Source: an uncultured Porphyromonas sp. (lineage in GTDB: Bacteria; Bacteroidota; Bacteroidia; Bacteroidales; Porphyromonadaceae). From it: a stretch of 64,000 bases of DNA. Below the pieces are notes generated by a model that worked only from the letters and a program-made list of their open reading frames with translations, was not told the DNA's origin and made no database searches. Location of the stretch: positions 62,001-126,000 of the forward strand of contig NZ_CALHDW010000018.1 in NCBI RefSeq assembly GCF_938023125.1. The letters run 5' to 3'. The translations under genes and the position numbers were made by a program. Every line of letters starts with the position of its first letter. Position 1 is the stretch's first letter. Shown in pieces: positions 18,616 to 26,677 of the stretch.

Positions 18616-20259
18616 TTAGTTCGTGATTTGAATTACTCTTGGAGCAAAACATCCATCGAGAGAACGTAGCTCTATAGTCTCCGCCGAGGCTCCGCGATTG
18701 GACTTAAACTGCCACGTAATGTGTCGGTCGGCAGGTAGAGGCTTCGAGAGAGTGCATACATAGCAGGTTTTTCCGCCAACTCGTTCGAAAGAGAAACCTT
18801 GCCCACTGACCGGATAGAAGTTCTCTGTATAGAGTCTAAATTTAGTGGGGAGAAGAGCATCGTTAAACTCTTCGGGGAGGTAAAAGTCAAGCGTCAAAGA
18901 AGCTCCTTGCACGTTAGCGACATAGAGCGTTGAGGGATTGAGCTGACCATTTACGGTAAAGTTCTTGTAGTCGTAATTCCTACGAACCTCTATGCGCACA
19001 ATGCGTTTGAGGTTGGCATTGCCGGTGGTTCCTACGATTACCTCTCCGGTAAGTACCCCGTCTCCTAGGGCTGGCTGGGGAGCAAGCTGGAGAGAAACCA
19101 AACCACTCGCATTCACCGTAGCACCTTGCACTGCCTCTCCGGCGAACTTCACCGTGAGCTTGCCATTATCTTGTACTGTAGAAGCCTGATTGGGGAAATA
19201 GCGGGCATTGAAGGTAGCCGTACGCTCATCATTGGCAAAAGCAAAGAAGGTTTTATCCACTTCTAGGCGCCCTACGCCATCGGAGAAAGAGGGGTATGCT
19301 TGTACTTCCTCTGAGAGCGCAACATTGTTCCCAGCAGCAGCTGCAAGAGCCAACTCGGGAGTAGCATGCCCACGCACCATAGCACCGGTAATTGTAACCT
19401 TGAGATAGTGGTTACGCAGGAGGTGGTGACGAATGGTTTTATCGTTCTTATCTACAAAGTCTACCTTGTAATAGGTGAAATAACTATCTGTTTTATACTT
19501 CGCCTTTAGGATGATACAGGGCACTGTAGACGAGGTCATATTGTCACGCTCGTACACATAGAAGGGCTCCGTTCCATCCGCCGTTTGCCAGGGCTTAGTG
19601 TTGTCAATAGCCACACCACCGGGCTCGGTGGGGGTAGTAACGGGAGTTCTAAAGGTGAGATCTCGAGTAGCTGCCGTAGGATCGAAAGGTGCCAATGTAC
19701 CCTTCGCTAGCGTATTATAGATGCTATAAGAAGCCTCTCTAACATCGGTAGTCTGTACAATTAGATTGCACTTTACCATGTTGCGAAGAAGCGATACCGA
19801 ACCCAAATGGGAGTTCTTCTGTACACTCGGATAGGTCTTACGAGCCCACATAGGGATGGCTGTAGAAACGGCGGCATTGACCGTGGGGAGCATCTCCTTC
19901 TCGTCTTTTCCGAGCCAATCGCTCTCATTCCCCAAGGGGGCATTGGCCACAAAATGGATGATACGAGGCTCAGAGCTCGGCACAATAGCAGCGGAATAAG
20001 CCCGCGTTGTCCCGGCAGCAGAGGCTAGGACTGCTGTCGATTTCTCTACAAAGTGCCCATCTTGATCGAAGACCCACAACTCGAGGTTGTTGATCGCACT
20101 CTCATCTATGGCGCCACTACGCATAGCGGAGAAGTCGGGCATATCGATGGAGAAGTTTACCGGCTCCCGCCCCACAAGAGAGGGAGTCTCTTTAGATGTA
20201 CATGCCGAGAGCGCCACTAGGGTCACCAGGCAGAGGAGTATTTTTTTCATTGCCTTCAT
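18616..20259 (-). CDS. fimE: Fimbrial accessory/tip component, FimE-like lipoprotein
   Basis: 547 residues, against about 550 for P. gingivalis FimE, and in the same last position of the operon. Lipobox LVALSAC puts the lipid-bearing Cys near residue 20. The N-terminal part shows the FimA/Mfa fold start (NLELWVFDQDGHFVEKS) after AMR-SGAIDE, a candidate Arg-protease processing point. The central part has fimbrillin-like segments (IIHFVANAP, LLRNMVKCNLIV, HHLLRNHYLKVTITG); the C-terminal ~200 residues form a different beta-rich domain. The start overlaps the fimD stop by 4 bases (ATGA); a second in-frame ATG at 20250 (MKKILL) is equally plausible. In P. gingivalis FimE is needed to assemble FimC and FimD into the fimbria; the same role is inferred here. 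Confidence 0.85.
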   Translation of the reverse strand: MKAMKKILLCLVTLVALSACTSKETPSLVGREPVNFSIDMPDFSAMRSGAIDESAINNLELWVFDQDGHFVEKSTAVLASAAGTTRAYSAAIVPSSEPRIIHFVANAPLGNESDWLGKDEKEMLPTVNAAVSTAIPMWARKTYPSVQKNSHLGSVSLLRNMVKCNLIVQTTDVREASYSIYNTLAKGTLAPFDPTAATRDLTFRTPVTTPTEPGGVAIDNTKPWQTADGTEPFYVYERDNMTSSTVPCIILKAKYKTDSYFTYYKVDFVDKNDKTIRHHLLRNHYLKVTITGAMVRGHATPELALAAAAGNNVALSEEVQAYPSFSDGVGRLEVDKTFFAFANDERTATFNARYFPNQASTVQDNGKLTVKFAGEAVQGATVNASGLVSLQLAPQPALGDGVLTGEVIVGTTGNANLKRIVRIEVRRNYDYKNFTVNGQLNPSTLYVANVQGASLTLDFYLPEEFNDALLPTKFRLYTENFYPVSGQGFSFERVGGKTCYVCTLSKPLPADRHITWQFKSNRGASAETIELRSLDGCFAPRVIQITN

Positions 20260-22310
20260 CTATCAACCGTATTATCTTTTACATCACGCACACAGCGCAC
20301 GCTGGCATTCGTTGCAGTAGTCAAATTAGCCCCCGGCCCTCCGGAATTACTCATTAGTGTTGCATTGTTTGCCGAATAACAGTCCCAATAGTACCTCCCG
20401 GTCATGATTCGTTTTACGGCACTCTGGGCATCATTCTGCAACTGGTCGATCAACCTAATCTCAGCCTCGGTAGGGAGTCTCCAATCGTCAAGGACTTCTT
20501 CGCTACCATCGGGTCTTCTTCTTGTTTCTGTATAGGTTGCACAATGATAAATGGCACTAGGGTGGGAGATCTGAGGCTTATTGGGATAGTTCATCCCCAA
20601 TTTCCCTTTATGACTGATATAGGGTTGCGCCCAATTTGCCCCCAACTGGGAAGCGAGCTCAAAGCAAGGAGAAAGCATCTTAGAAGTCTCCAGATTATCC
20701 TCGGTCAAGTCGTGGGTTCCTTTATTGATCAATCCATCATAAAAAATCTTTGGAGCCATAATAGGGTAGCCAACGACCATCCCTGCAGGGGGGACTAAGA
20801 CCTGGATCCGATACATAGCCTTATTATTGAGGTGACTCTCGTAACCCGGATTAAAAGTCCCATTGGGTCGCATACTCGATTTTATCCCCATGGTGTGCTC
20901 AATATAAATGGCAGGCACCTGCTTTACCGTTACCTTCTCAACAAGACCGGCAACCCCATTGGTTACTTCAAACTCAATGTACTTAGGCACATTATTTACC
21001 GGAATAGAGGAGGTGATATGGATCAGCTCAGCATCATTAGTGATGGTAGGATACTCGGGTTGGCCCGGGGTATAATTAGTAGTGCGTAGCACCCCTTGGT
21101 CATCCACAAACGTGCAATATACCTTTTTGATCGTAAGGGTTACGGGCAAATTGGAGGAACGATAGAGAACGCTATACTGAGTGACGTTCTTCATCACGAT
21201 GTTGTGCTCATCCACTACGAGAAACTCCGTCTTGGGGAGGTTGTAGGTATCGTCGTGGAGGGTCCAAGGCTCTATTGAGACAGTCCCTGATACGGGTTCC
21301 GGATCTTCGGATGTGGGCGAACCAATAACCTCGATTCGGAGCGATAGTTCATAGAGTTTGTTAGACTCGAGCTTTTTCTGTGCAGGCTCTATCGGAGCCT
21401 TGTAGTAATAAGCCTTGGCCTGGCTATCGGCTTCGCCTACCTTCTTCAATCTTGCCATCACTACGAATTCGGGGCGATGGGCTAGATCCGTAGGCTGCGT
21501 CCACTCATTATAATAGGAGTAGAAATGTGCCGACTTTTTGCCACCGGCAATCACTTCGTTTACGGAGCGATAGTCTGTTGCATTATACTGGGTTGTAGAG
21601 AGATTCTCTCCCGTGCCCAAGTAACCTTGATTTGCATAGTTGCGAAGCTTGACCTGAACGTCTCCCACTTGCACATAGTTTTCTATGGCGAAAACAGGCT
21701 GTAGGATGCGCACCTTCGAAGCCACACGCTTAAGGGAGATAGACCCTAGATTCCGCCCGGCTTGGGTAGACATATCGATCTGCTTATTAGATGCGCTCCC
21801 TAGCATTACAAAGTTTGTGGGAGCTACTGCACTAACATCGTTGGTCACGAGCACCTTGAGAAGATCTACCTCTGTAGTAGGTGCCGAGAAGGAGCCCTTG
21901 TTGCATACAACGTACACATTGAAGCTGTTTACCCCGTTGAGTTGCGCCTTCTTGTCATCGGGCACCGGGATAATATAGTGATGCCCTGGGGTGGTCACGC
22001 CGGCATCTGGGGTGATTCCACCCTGCCCGCTCTCTCTGCTTTGCCAGAAGAGCTGACCACCTTTGTAGAAAAGCACTGTGACAGAAGATATCGTATTCTC
22101 GTTGTAAGCATCTTCTCCGGCCTCTGTGGCACGCAGAGCCGACTGCGCTGCAGGCAACTCTTCGGGCTGTGCAACTTGTAGCTGAAGCAATAGTGCATCA
22201 CTTCCGGCTTGAGACGTTCTATCGTTGAGAGTCTCTCTGGTACACCCTACACTTGCACAGAAGAGGGCAATGGTAGTAAGGACTAGAGGGAATATGTATT
22301 TACGGATCAT
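20256..22310 (-). CDS. fimD: Fimbrial accessory component, FimD-like lipoprotein
   Basis: 684 residues (P. gingivalis FimD is about 670). Lipobox region FCASVGC. A fimbrillin-like N-terminal half begins after SALR-ATEAGEDAYNEN and includes SSVTVLFYKGGQLFW, FNVYVVCNKGS and SISLKRVASKVRILQPVF. The C-terminal ~120 residues differ and contain DDWRLPTEAEIRLI, GRYYWDCYSAN and ATNASVRCVRDVK, the pattern of C-type-lectin-like/formylglycine-enzyme-like domains found at the tips of other Bacteroidota pili. It starts 11 bases after fimC and overlaps fimE by 4 bases. It is probably a minor tip-associated subunit of the fimbria; the lectin-like reading is an inference from motif pattern. Confidence 0.87.
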   Translation of the reverse strand: MIRKYIFPLVLTTIALFCASVGCTRETLNDRTSQAGSDALLLQLQVAQPEELPAAQSALRATEAGEDAYNENTISSVTVLFYKGGQLFWQSRESGQGGITPDAGVTTPGHHYIIPVPDDKKAQLNGVNSFNVYVVCNKGSFSAPTTEVDLLKVLVTNDVSAVAPTNFVMLGSASNKQIDMSTQAGRNLGSISLKRVASKVRILQPVFAIENYVQVGDVQVKLRNYANQGYLGTGENLSTTQYNATDYRSVNEVIAGGKKSAHFYSYYNEWTQPTDLAHRPEFVVMARLKKVGEADSQAKAYYYKAPIEPAQKKLESNKLYELSLRIEVIGSPTSEDPEPVSGTVSIEPWTLHDDTYNLPKTEFLVVDEHNIVMKNVTQYSVLYRSSNLPVTLTIKKVYCTFVDDQGVLRTTNYTPGQPEYPTITNDAELIHITSSIPVNNVPKYIEFEVTNGVAGLVEKVTVKQVPAIYIEHTMGIKSSMRPNGTFNPGYESHLNNKAMYRIQVLVPPAGMVVGYPIMAPKIFYDGLINKGTHDLTEDNLETSKMLSPCFELASQLGANWAQPYISHKGKLGMNYPNKPQISHPSAIYHCATYTETRRRPDGSEEVLDDWRLPTEAEIRLIDQLQNDAQSAVKRIMTGRYYWDCYSANNATLMSNSGGPGANLTTATNASVRCVRDVKDNTVDR

Positions 22311-22321
22311 CGTTTCGTGTA

Positions 22322-23659
22322 CTAGATAAATCTTGGTTTCTGTATAATCTCAATACGGGTATAGCGTTGCCCACTCTCTTTTTTGAGAACAACCTCTTTT
22401 CCATCTACCATAAAGTAGAGTTCGGTCTTACGGGGCTTATTACCCATCCGCTTCAAAGGCTTAATGATCACCGTGTAGTCTCTATTCGCATTGGCATCTC
22501 CGGAGGTATCCCCTTCGAGGGCAAACTCCAAGCCATTGGTAAGCGTAGCCTTCCAGCGGGCTCCTTCGGTAGCTTTAATACGGATCGTAACCCTAAAAGG
22601 CTCTTCTTGAGAGGCGTAGTTGGGCCCCGTAAAAACCGTATGGGGCTCTAGCTTGCTCTGTATAGGCTCCAAAATCGTGTGCGATAAATTCTCCACATCC
22701 CAAGGCAATACTTGGGTTGTTAGCTTCAAGAAGGAGTATTCTCCCAACTTCGTAATATCGCCCGTGAGCTTATAGTGGTGGTTACGTTTGATGGAGTAAT
22801 GGTGATCAGCAGAGCTACTATTGTCATTAACATAAGCGTAATAATTCGTAGCAATACCATTGTATAGAGCCTCAACCATGAGGATGGGGGCGCGCCCTGC
22901 GGTGTCTGCCACCGAACCCAAATTCTCGTAGATATAGAGAGGCGCATCCTCCTTTATATAGGGCTTGTAGTTGGCATCATTATTAACGAGGGGCATGGTC
23001 TCCGTCTTCGTCCATTCCCAAGGCGTACCTAGCGTAAAGCCGGTAGTACGGGGGAGAAGAGGCTCTTTTTTGGCCAATCGGTTGATGAGCACCTTGCGGA
23101 TCTGCACCTGATCTGAAGCCGCTGCAGAGTGATGCTTGAGCGAGAGGGTGACCTTAGCCACAACCCTCTGGAGTGGAACTGTAGCCTGCACCGTCTGATC
23201 GGAGCGGAGGGTCGCCTGAGCCTCGCCCGTAAAGACAAGGGGCAAGGTGGCCGAAGCCGACAAATCATCCAACAAAGCCGCCTTGAGATCACGCTCAAAA
23301 ACGATGGACGAAAGGCGTGCACCAAGGGTTGTACTCTCGTTGGCGATCACGTAGATCTTGCGAGGACCGGCATGGGCTACCAGAGAAAACGGATTGACAA
23401 ATTCGGTGGTATTGGCCGTAAACAGCTTCTGTACATCAAGGCCTTCTCCCTTGAAAACAAGGATACGCACTTTGGCAATCTCTTGATCTCCGGTGAAAAG
23501 AACACCTCCACGAAGTTGAGCATCGGGCAGCGACAAACTGATGGTCGCCTCCTGGTCACTATTAACATCCCCTCCCCCTTTGCGAGAACATGCAGCAAGC
23601 AAGAGGGTTGAGGCCAACAGCAGGACCTTCAAGAAGGCTATGGGACTATTTAGTTTCAT
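22322..23659 (-). CDS. fimC: Fimbrial accessory component, FimC-like lipoprotein
   Basis: 445 residues (P. gingivalis FimC is about 450). Lipobox LLLAAC places the lipidated Cys near residue 24. The fimbrillin-type N-terminal domain follows (AKVRILVFKGEGLDVQKL, KIYVIANES), after AQLR-GGVLFTG, a possible Arg-specific cleavage site equivalent to that in FimA. A second domain contains VPLQRVVAKVTLSLK and SIKRNHHYKLTGDI, both recurrent in Mfa/Fim accessory proteins. The C-terminus is a distinct beta domain ending KPRFI. It starts 53 bases after fimB and is followed by fimD after 11 bases. It is probably part of the accessory tip complex. Confidence 0.87.
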   Translation of the reverse strand: MKLNSPIAFLKVLLLASTLLLAACSRKGGGDVNSDQEATISLSLPDAQLRGGVLFTGDQEIAKVRILVFKGEGLDVQKLFTANTTEFVNPFSLVAHAGPRKIYVIANESTTLGARLSSIVFERDLKAALLDDLSASATLPLVFTGEAQATLRSDQTVQATVPLQRVVAKVTLSLKHHSAAASDQVQIRKVLINRLAKKEPLLPRTTGFTLGTPWEWTKTETMPLVNNDANYKPYIKEDAPLYIYENLGSVADTAGRAPILMVEALYNGIATNYYAYVNDNSSSADHHYSIKRNHHYKLTGDITKLGEYSFLKLTTQVLPWDVENLSHTILEPIQSKLEPHTVFTGPNYASQEEPFRVTIRIKATEGARWKATLTNGLEFALEGDTSGDANANRDYTVIIKPLKRMGNKPRKTELYFMVDGKEVVLKKESGQRYTRIEIIQKPRFI

Positions 23660-23712
23660 CTTTTAGGTTTTGATTCTGACATGAGGGTTTGACAGTCTGT
23701 ACTACGTATGCA

Positions 23713-24648
23713 TTAGTATATTGCAAACTGATGCACAACATCCCAAGGGGTAATCTCTACCAAGCAATTGAGATCGGCTGTGCGCAAGTCGATAAGGATA
23801 TTGAGCATGCGACCCACCTGGGGTATATATTTTTTGCCGTCGCGACTCTCTGTGAAGGAGAGCTGCTTAGTGCCATTGGCATACAAATCGAGTACCAACG
23901 GAGTCTGGGCATTTATAGTCGGGAATACACGGAACGGTGCAACGATTAGGTTGCCATCGCTCTGGAGCTCACCCTTGGGCTGGTAAGACACGAGCTGTCC
24001 GTCCAATTTATCATGAATGATATAGGTATCGGGCGTAGGACCCAATATAATGGCGTCGGTAAGGGTCTGGGATGCGCGTAGCGGAGACGACTTGAGGCGC
24101 TCTGCCCAAGCTCTATAACCCAAGACGGTGATGGTCACCTCTCCCGTGCGACGTGAGATTTCTACCGTGATGGTGCTATTTTCTTTGTCAAGGCCGTACT
24201 CTATCTCGTGTGCTATACTACCGGCAAATAGGTCCGTAGGGGATTGTGCAATCCCATTCTGAGATACAAGACGTACGTATAGGTCATTTATTTTGGTGAT
24301 CGAAGCAAAATCTCTGCGATCCTTTTCTGAGGGATTACCCCAAGCCACACAAGTGATCTTCGATGCGCCACTAGGCTTTACCAAAATAGGCTCCCTGGCG
24401 GCAATTTGTGCGGCATTTAACTCTTCGGTGCGGAGGAGATTACCCGCCTCATCGAAAAAGAATAGCACAACACTCTGCACCGCTCCATCGGAGGTTATAT
24501 CTTCATTGTCGACATTTATTGCTTTCACCTTGAGGTAAAAGGGGCGAGGACAGTGTGAGAGGTCTTCATATACACAGCCACTCAGCAAGCAAGTCATACC
24601 CAAAAAGAGACTAAAGAAGGCTAGTAATAAAATCTTTGTGTTGCGCAT
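23713..24648 (-). CDS. fimB: Fimbrial anchor/length regulator, FimB/Mfa2-type lipoprotein
   Basis: 311 residues (FimB is about 300). Signal peptide and lipobox LLSGC, then YEDLSHCPRPFYLKVKA, the paired-Cys opening typical of the FimB/Mfa2 anchor family, which holds the fimbria at the outer membrane and limits its length. Other landmarks are VQSVVLFFFDEAGNLLRTE, CVAWGNP and the final strand ITPWDVV. Unlike fimA, C, D and E, no conserved Arg cleavage site precedes the first strand, in keeping with a subunit that stays at the membrane. In some P. gingivalis strains fimB is disrupted, giving over-long fimbriae; here it appears intact. It is separated from fimA by 134 bases containing a strong hairpin. 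Confidence 0.9.
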   Translation of the reverse strand: MRNTKILLLAFFSLFLGMTCLLSGCVYEDLSHCPRPFYLKVKAINVDNEDITSDGAVQSVVLFFFDEAGNLLRTEELNAAQIAAREPILVKPSGASKITCVAWGNPSEKDRRDFASITKINDLYVRLVSQNGIAQSPTDLFAGSIAHEIEYGLDKENSTITVEISRRTGEVTITVLGYRAWAERLKSSPLRASQTLTDAIILGPTPDTYIIHDKLDGQLVSYQPKGELQSDGNLIVAPFRVFPTINAQTPLVLDLYANGTKQLSFTESRDGKKYIPQVGRMLNILIDLRTADLNCLVEITPWDVVHQFAIY

Positions 24649-24720
24649 ACTATTGTTTTACTAATAAAGGAGATCTATCAAAGGTGTCTCCAGCTTTACA
24701 GAGAGGGAGGGATATGGGAG

Positions 24721-24747
24721 GAGAAGAGGGGGAGTGCCCCTCTTCTC
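24721..24747 (-). other. Strong intercistronic hairpin between fimA and fimB
   Basis: GAGAAGAGGGG and CCCCTCTTCTC form an 11-base GC-rich stem with a 5-base loop, about 35 bases after the fimA stop. On the transcribed (minus) strand the following bases are CTCCTCCCATATCC, with no U-run. It therefore looks like a 3'-end stabiliser or partial attenuator that would let fimA be made in excess over the downstream minor subunits. Confidence 0.65.
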
Positions 24748-24782
24748 TCCCTTTGGTTATTAGGGAACCAGAGAGACTCTGA

Positions 24783-25970
24783 TTACCAAGTAGCGTTTTG
24801 GTTTACAACAACCCACTCTACGATCTCACAAAGAACGTCGAGGTTAGCCTTTTCATCGGGGATGTCTTCGGGCTTGTTCGTACCAGGACCTGTGATCTTG
24901 AGAGTCACGTTGTACTTGGTATTACGTTCGATCTTATCACGACCTACTGTAGCACCGGTATAGGTGTAGTTGCTAGATGTTCTGTTAATGATTACAGGAT
25001 AGTAGGTAGTAGCATCTGTCGCAGAAACAATCCATCCGGCAGCAAAAGCTTGTTGCATCTGAGCAGGAGTCAAAGCAGTACCATTCTTTTGAAGGAGCGT
25101 ACCCTTGAGGCAGAGGATGGTAGGATTCGTTGTACTTTCATTTGCAAGTACATAGAAACCCTTACCCATAGCAGAAGTCTTAACGTCTGCATGACTAACA
25201 GCAATTTTAAGCCAAGCAGCGTCCGTATATGTAGCAGGAGAGGTAGGGGTCAATGCACCAGAAGCAACTGTTTCACCACGGAGGAATGCTTGATCTGCAG
25301 CGTTGTAAAGGCTTGCACCAAAGATCTTAGAGGTCTTCTTTGCGATCAAAGCCAAAACAGCACCATTATCGAACTTCACTGTATAGTCCTTATACTCGGG
25401 CTTAAAGGCTACCGTTACACCTTCGAAGCCGATAGCAGCGTGTACGCGCTTAATCTTGAGGGGAGCACCCGGAGCGATGTGTTCATCAGAAGCCGACCCT
25501 ACAGTAGAAGCATAACCATAGTAGTTCTTACCAGCCTTGAGAGTTACAGCAGTAAACTCAGAGGTCATAAGAAGCTTGTTGTGCGTATCAGCATCTTGAG
25601 CCAACTCATAAGTCATGTTCTCGAGTTCGGTCTTAGTCTTACCCACGAGATCCATGGTAGCGGGAACGTTAGCAAGAACCACCAATGTACGAGCACCGGC
25701 AGTACACTCGATATCCTTTACTTCAGAAGCACCAGCAACGCCTTCCTTGATTGTTTCCTGTACTTCACCCTTATAGATGATGGCAGTAAGCTTTTGGATG
25801 TTCTTTTCTTCTGTTTGATCGCCATAGGTACGCATTTCTGTGTTACCACCTACTGCGATGCTAATCTTTGCAGTCCCGTTTTCTTTGGGATCGTTTTCCT
25901 TGTTGCTCTTACAGCCAACAGCCATCAGTGCAAGTGCAAAAAGGCCTGTCATTAAAACTTTCGCTTTCAT
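24783..25970 (-). CDS. fimA: Major fimbrillin FimA (type V pilus stalk subunit precursor)
   Basis: 395 residues from MKAKVLM; an upstream ATG at 25979 would add three residues. Lipobox LMAVGC. Then comes the FimA family pattern: AKISIAVGG, NTEMR-TYGDQTEE (position matching the Arg-gingipain maturation site of P. gingivalis FimA), LTAIIYKGEVQE, CTAGARTLVVLANV, LMTSEFTAVTLKAGKNYYGY and LKIKRVHAAIGF. The C-terminal strand EIVEWVVVNQNATW corresponds to the strand that supports polymerisation by donor-strand exchange. The protein is exported as a lipoprotein, cleaved, and polymerised on the surface to form the fimbria shaft, with FimB as anchor and FimC-D-E as accessory subunits. It is preceded by a ~700-base intergenic region with a candidate promoter. 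Confidence 0.93.
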   Translation of the reverse strand: MKAKVLMTGLFALALMAVGCKSNKENDPKENGTAKISIAVGGNTEMRTYGDQTEEKNIQKLTAIIYKGEVQETIKEGVAGASEVKDIECTAGARTLVVLANVPATMDLVGKTKTELENMTYELAQDADTHNKLLMTSEFTAVTLKAGKNYYGYASTVGSASDEHIAPGAPLKIKRVHAAIGFEGVTVAFKPEYKDYTVKFDNGAVLALIAKKTSKIFGASLYNAADQAFLRGETVASGALTPTSPATYTDAAWLKIAVSHADVKTSAMGKGFYVLANESTTNPTILCLKGTLLQKNGTALTPAQMQQAFAAGWIVSATDATTYYPVIINRTSSNYTYTGATVGRDKIERNTKYNVTLKITGPGTNKPEDIPDEKANLDVLCEIVEWVVVNQNATW

Positions 25971-26182
25971 TTGAACCATACTTTTTATTTTACTATTAAA
26001 CTTTGATTATGTGTGTCATATGCGTAGTCTGAACTACTTTTTGTATCACCTCCCCTTGCCGACTTGTAAGATTCTTCCGATTTTCGAAGAAGAACTTATC
26101 CGCCACCCTTTCTAGAGCAAGTGAAGTGTGATAACTCCCGAGATTCTTCCAATAGTTACTCTTTGGCGTCTTGTTTCGGAGG

Positions 26183-26190
26183 CAAAGATA
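26183..26190 (-). promoter_or_regulatory. Candidate -7 box of the fim operon
   Basis: TATCTTTG on the minus strand matches TAnnTTTG. I find no TTTG at the usual 19-base spacing. If used, transcription would start near 26177 and give a ~200-base fimA leader. Confidence 0.5.
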
Positions 26191-26502
26191 GAACTAAATT
26201 CCCAATAAGCAGATACTTTTTCGAACATTCTTCACTGTTCCAGCCAAAGTGTACTACTAGGGTAGTTCGGAACGGCTTGTCACAGCCTCATATTCTTGCC
26301 TAAAAACAAAATCGGCTCTTGAGTGATTTTTTTTCGAATTTCGGGCAGAAAAAATAGATTTTCCACCCAGGAATAGGTGGAGAAATCAGCCAAAAACGGA
26401 ACAAAAACAGGGCAGTAAATTCTCAAAAAGCAGACAGTGTGCAATTCGCACGTCACTAGGCCCGTTTCCCCCACACAGACGCGGGTTTAACAACTTACGG
26501 GG

Positions 26503-26547
26503 CAAAAAGAACCCTGCGACAGAGCTACAAGAGACTCCGCCGCAGGG
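26503..26547 (-). terminator. Terminator downstream of the CoA-transferase gene
   Basis: On the minus strand CCCTGCG pairs with CGCAGGG, followed by TTCTTTTTG. The hairpin lies ~130 bases after the CoA-transferase stop at 26678 and would end the long operon before the fim regulatory region. Confidence 0.72.
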
Positions 26548-26677
26548 CAATCAAGAATATAAATTATGGGGAAAAGAACTTATTGGCGGGAGCAAGAGAC
26601 TCCAAAGCGACCTAGCCGGCTAGCCCCTCGTCTCTGCTCTAAGCCAACAAATCTACCGAAAGAGCCCGACGGGCGGA

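Larger units (their letters stand above)
25980..26677. other. Intergenic region upstream of fimA
   Basis: About 700 bases without a convincing gene; short ORFs on both strands here have no signal peptide, motif or codon pattern of a real gene. It holds a fimA -7 box candidate (26183-26190), a hairpin in the presumed fimA leader (TTCTTC at 26072-26077 with GAAGAA at 26086-26091, extended by GA/TC with one bulge), and the terminator of the CoA-transferase gene (26503-26547). No fimS/fimR-like regulator is present in the window. Confidence 0.6.

Noticed and set aside
24798..25955. 385-residue ORF antisense to fimA
   Set aside because: It mirrors the fimA coding region; composition is Ser/Thr/Cys-rich without a domain. 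FimA has full family similarity, so this is a shadow.
26121..26474. Two ~60-residue ORFs upstream of fimA
   Set aside because: They overlap the predicted promoter and leader, have no hydrophobic segment or motif, and show composition of non-coding DNA.
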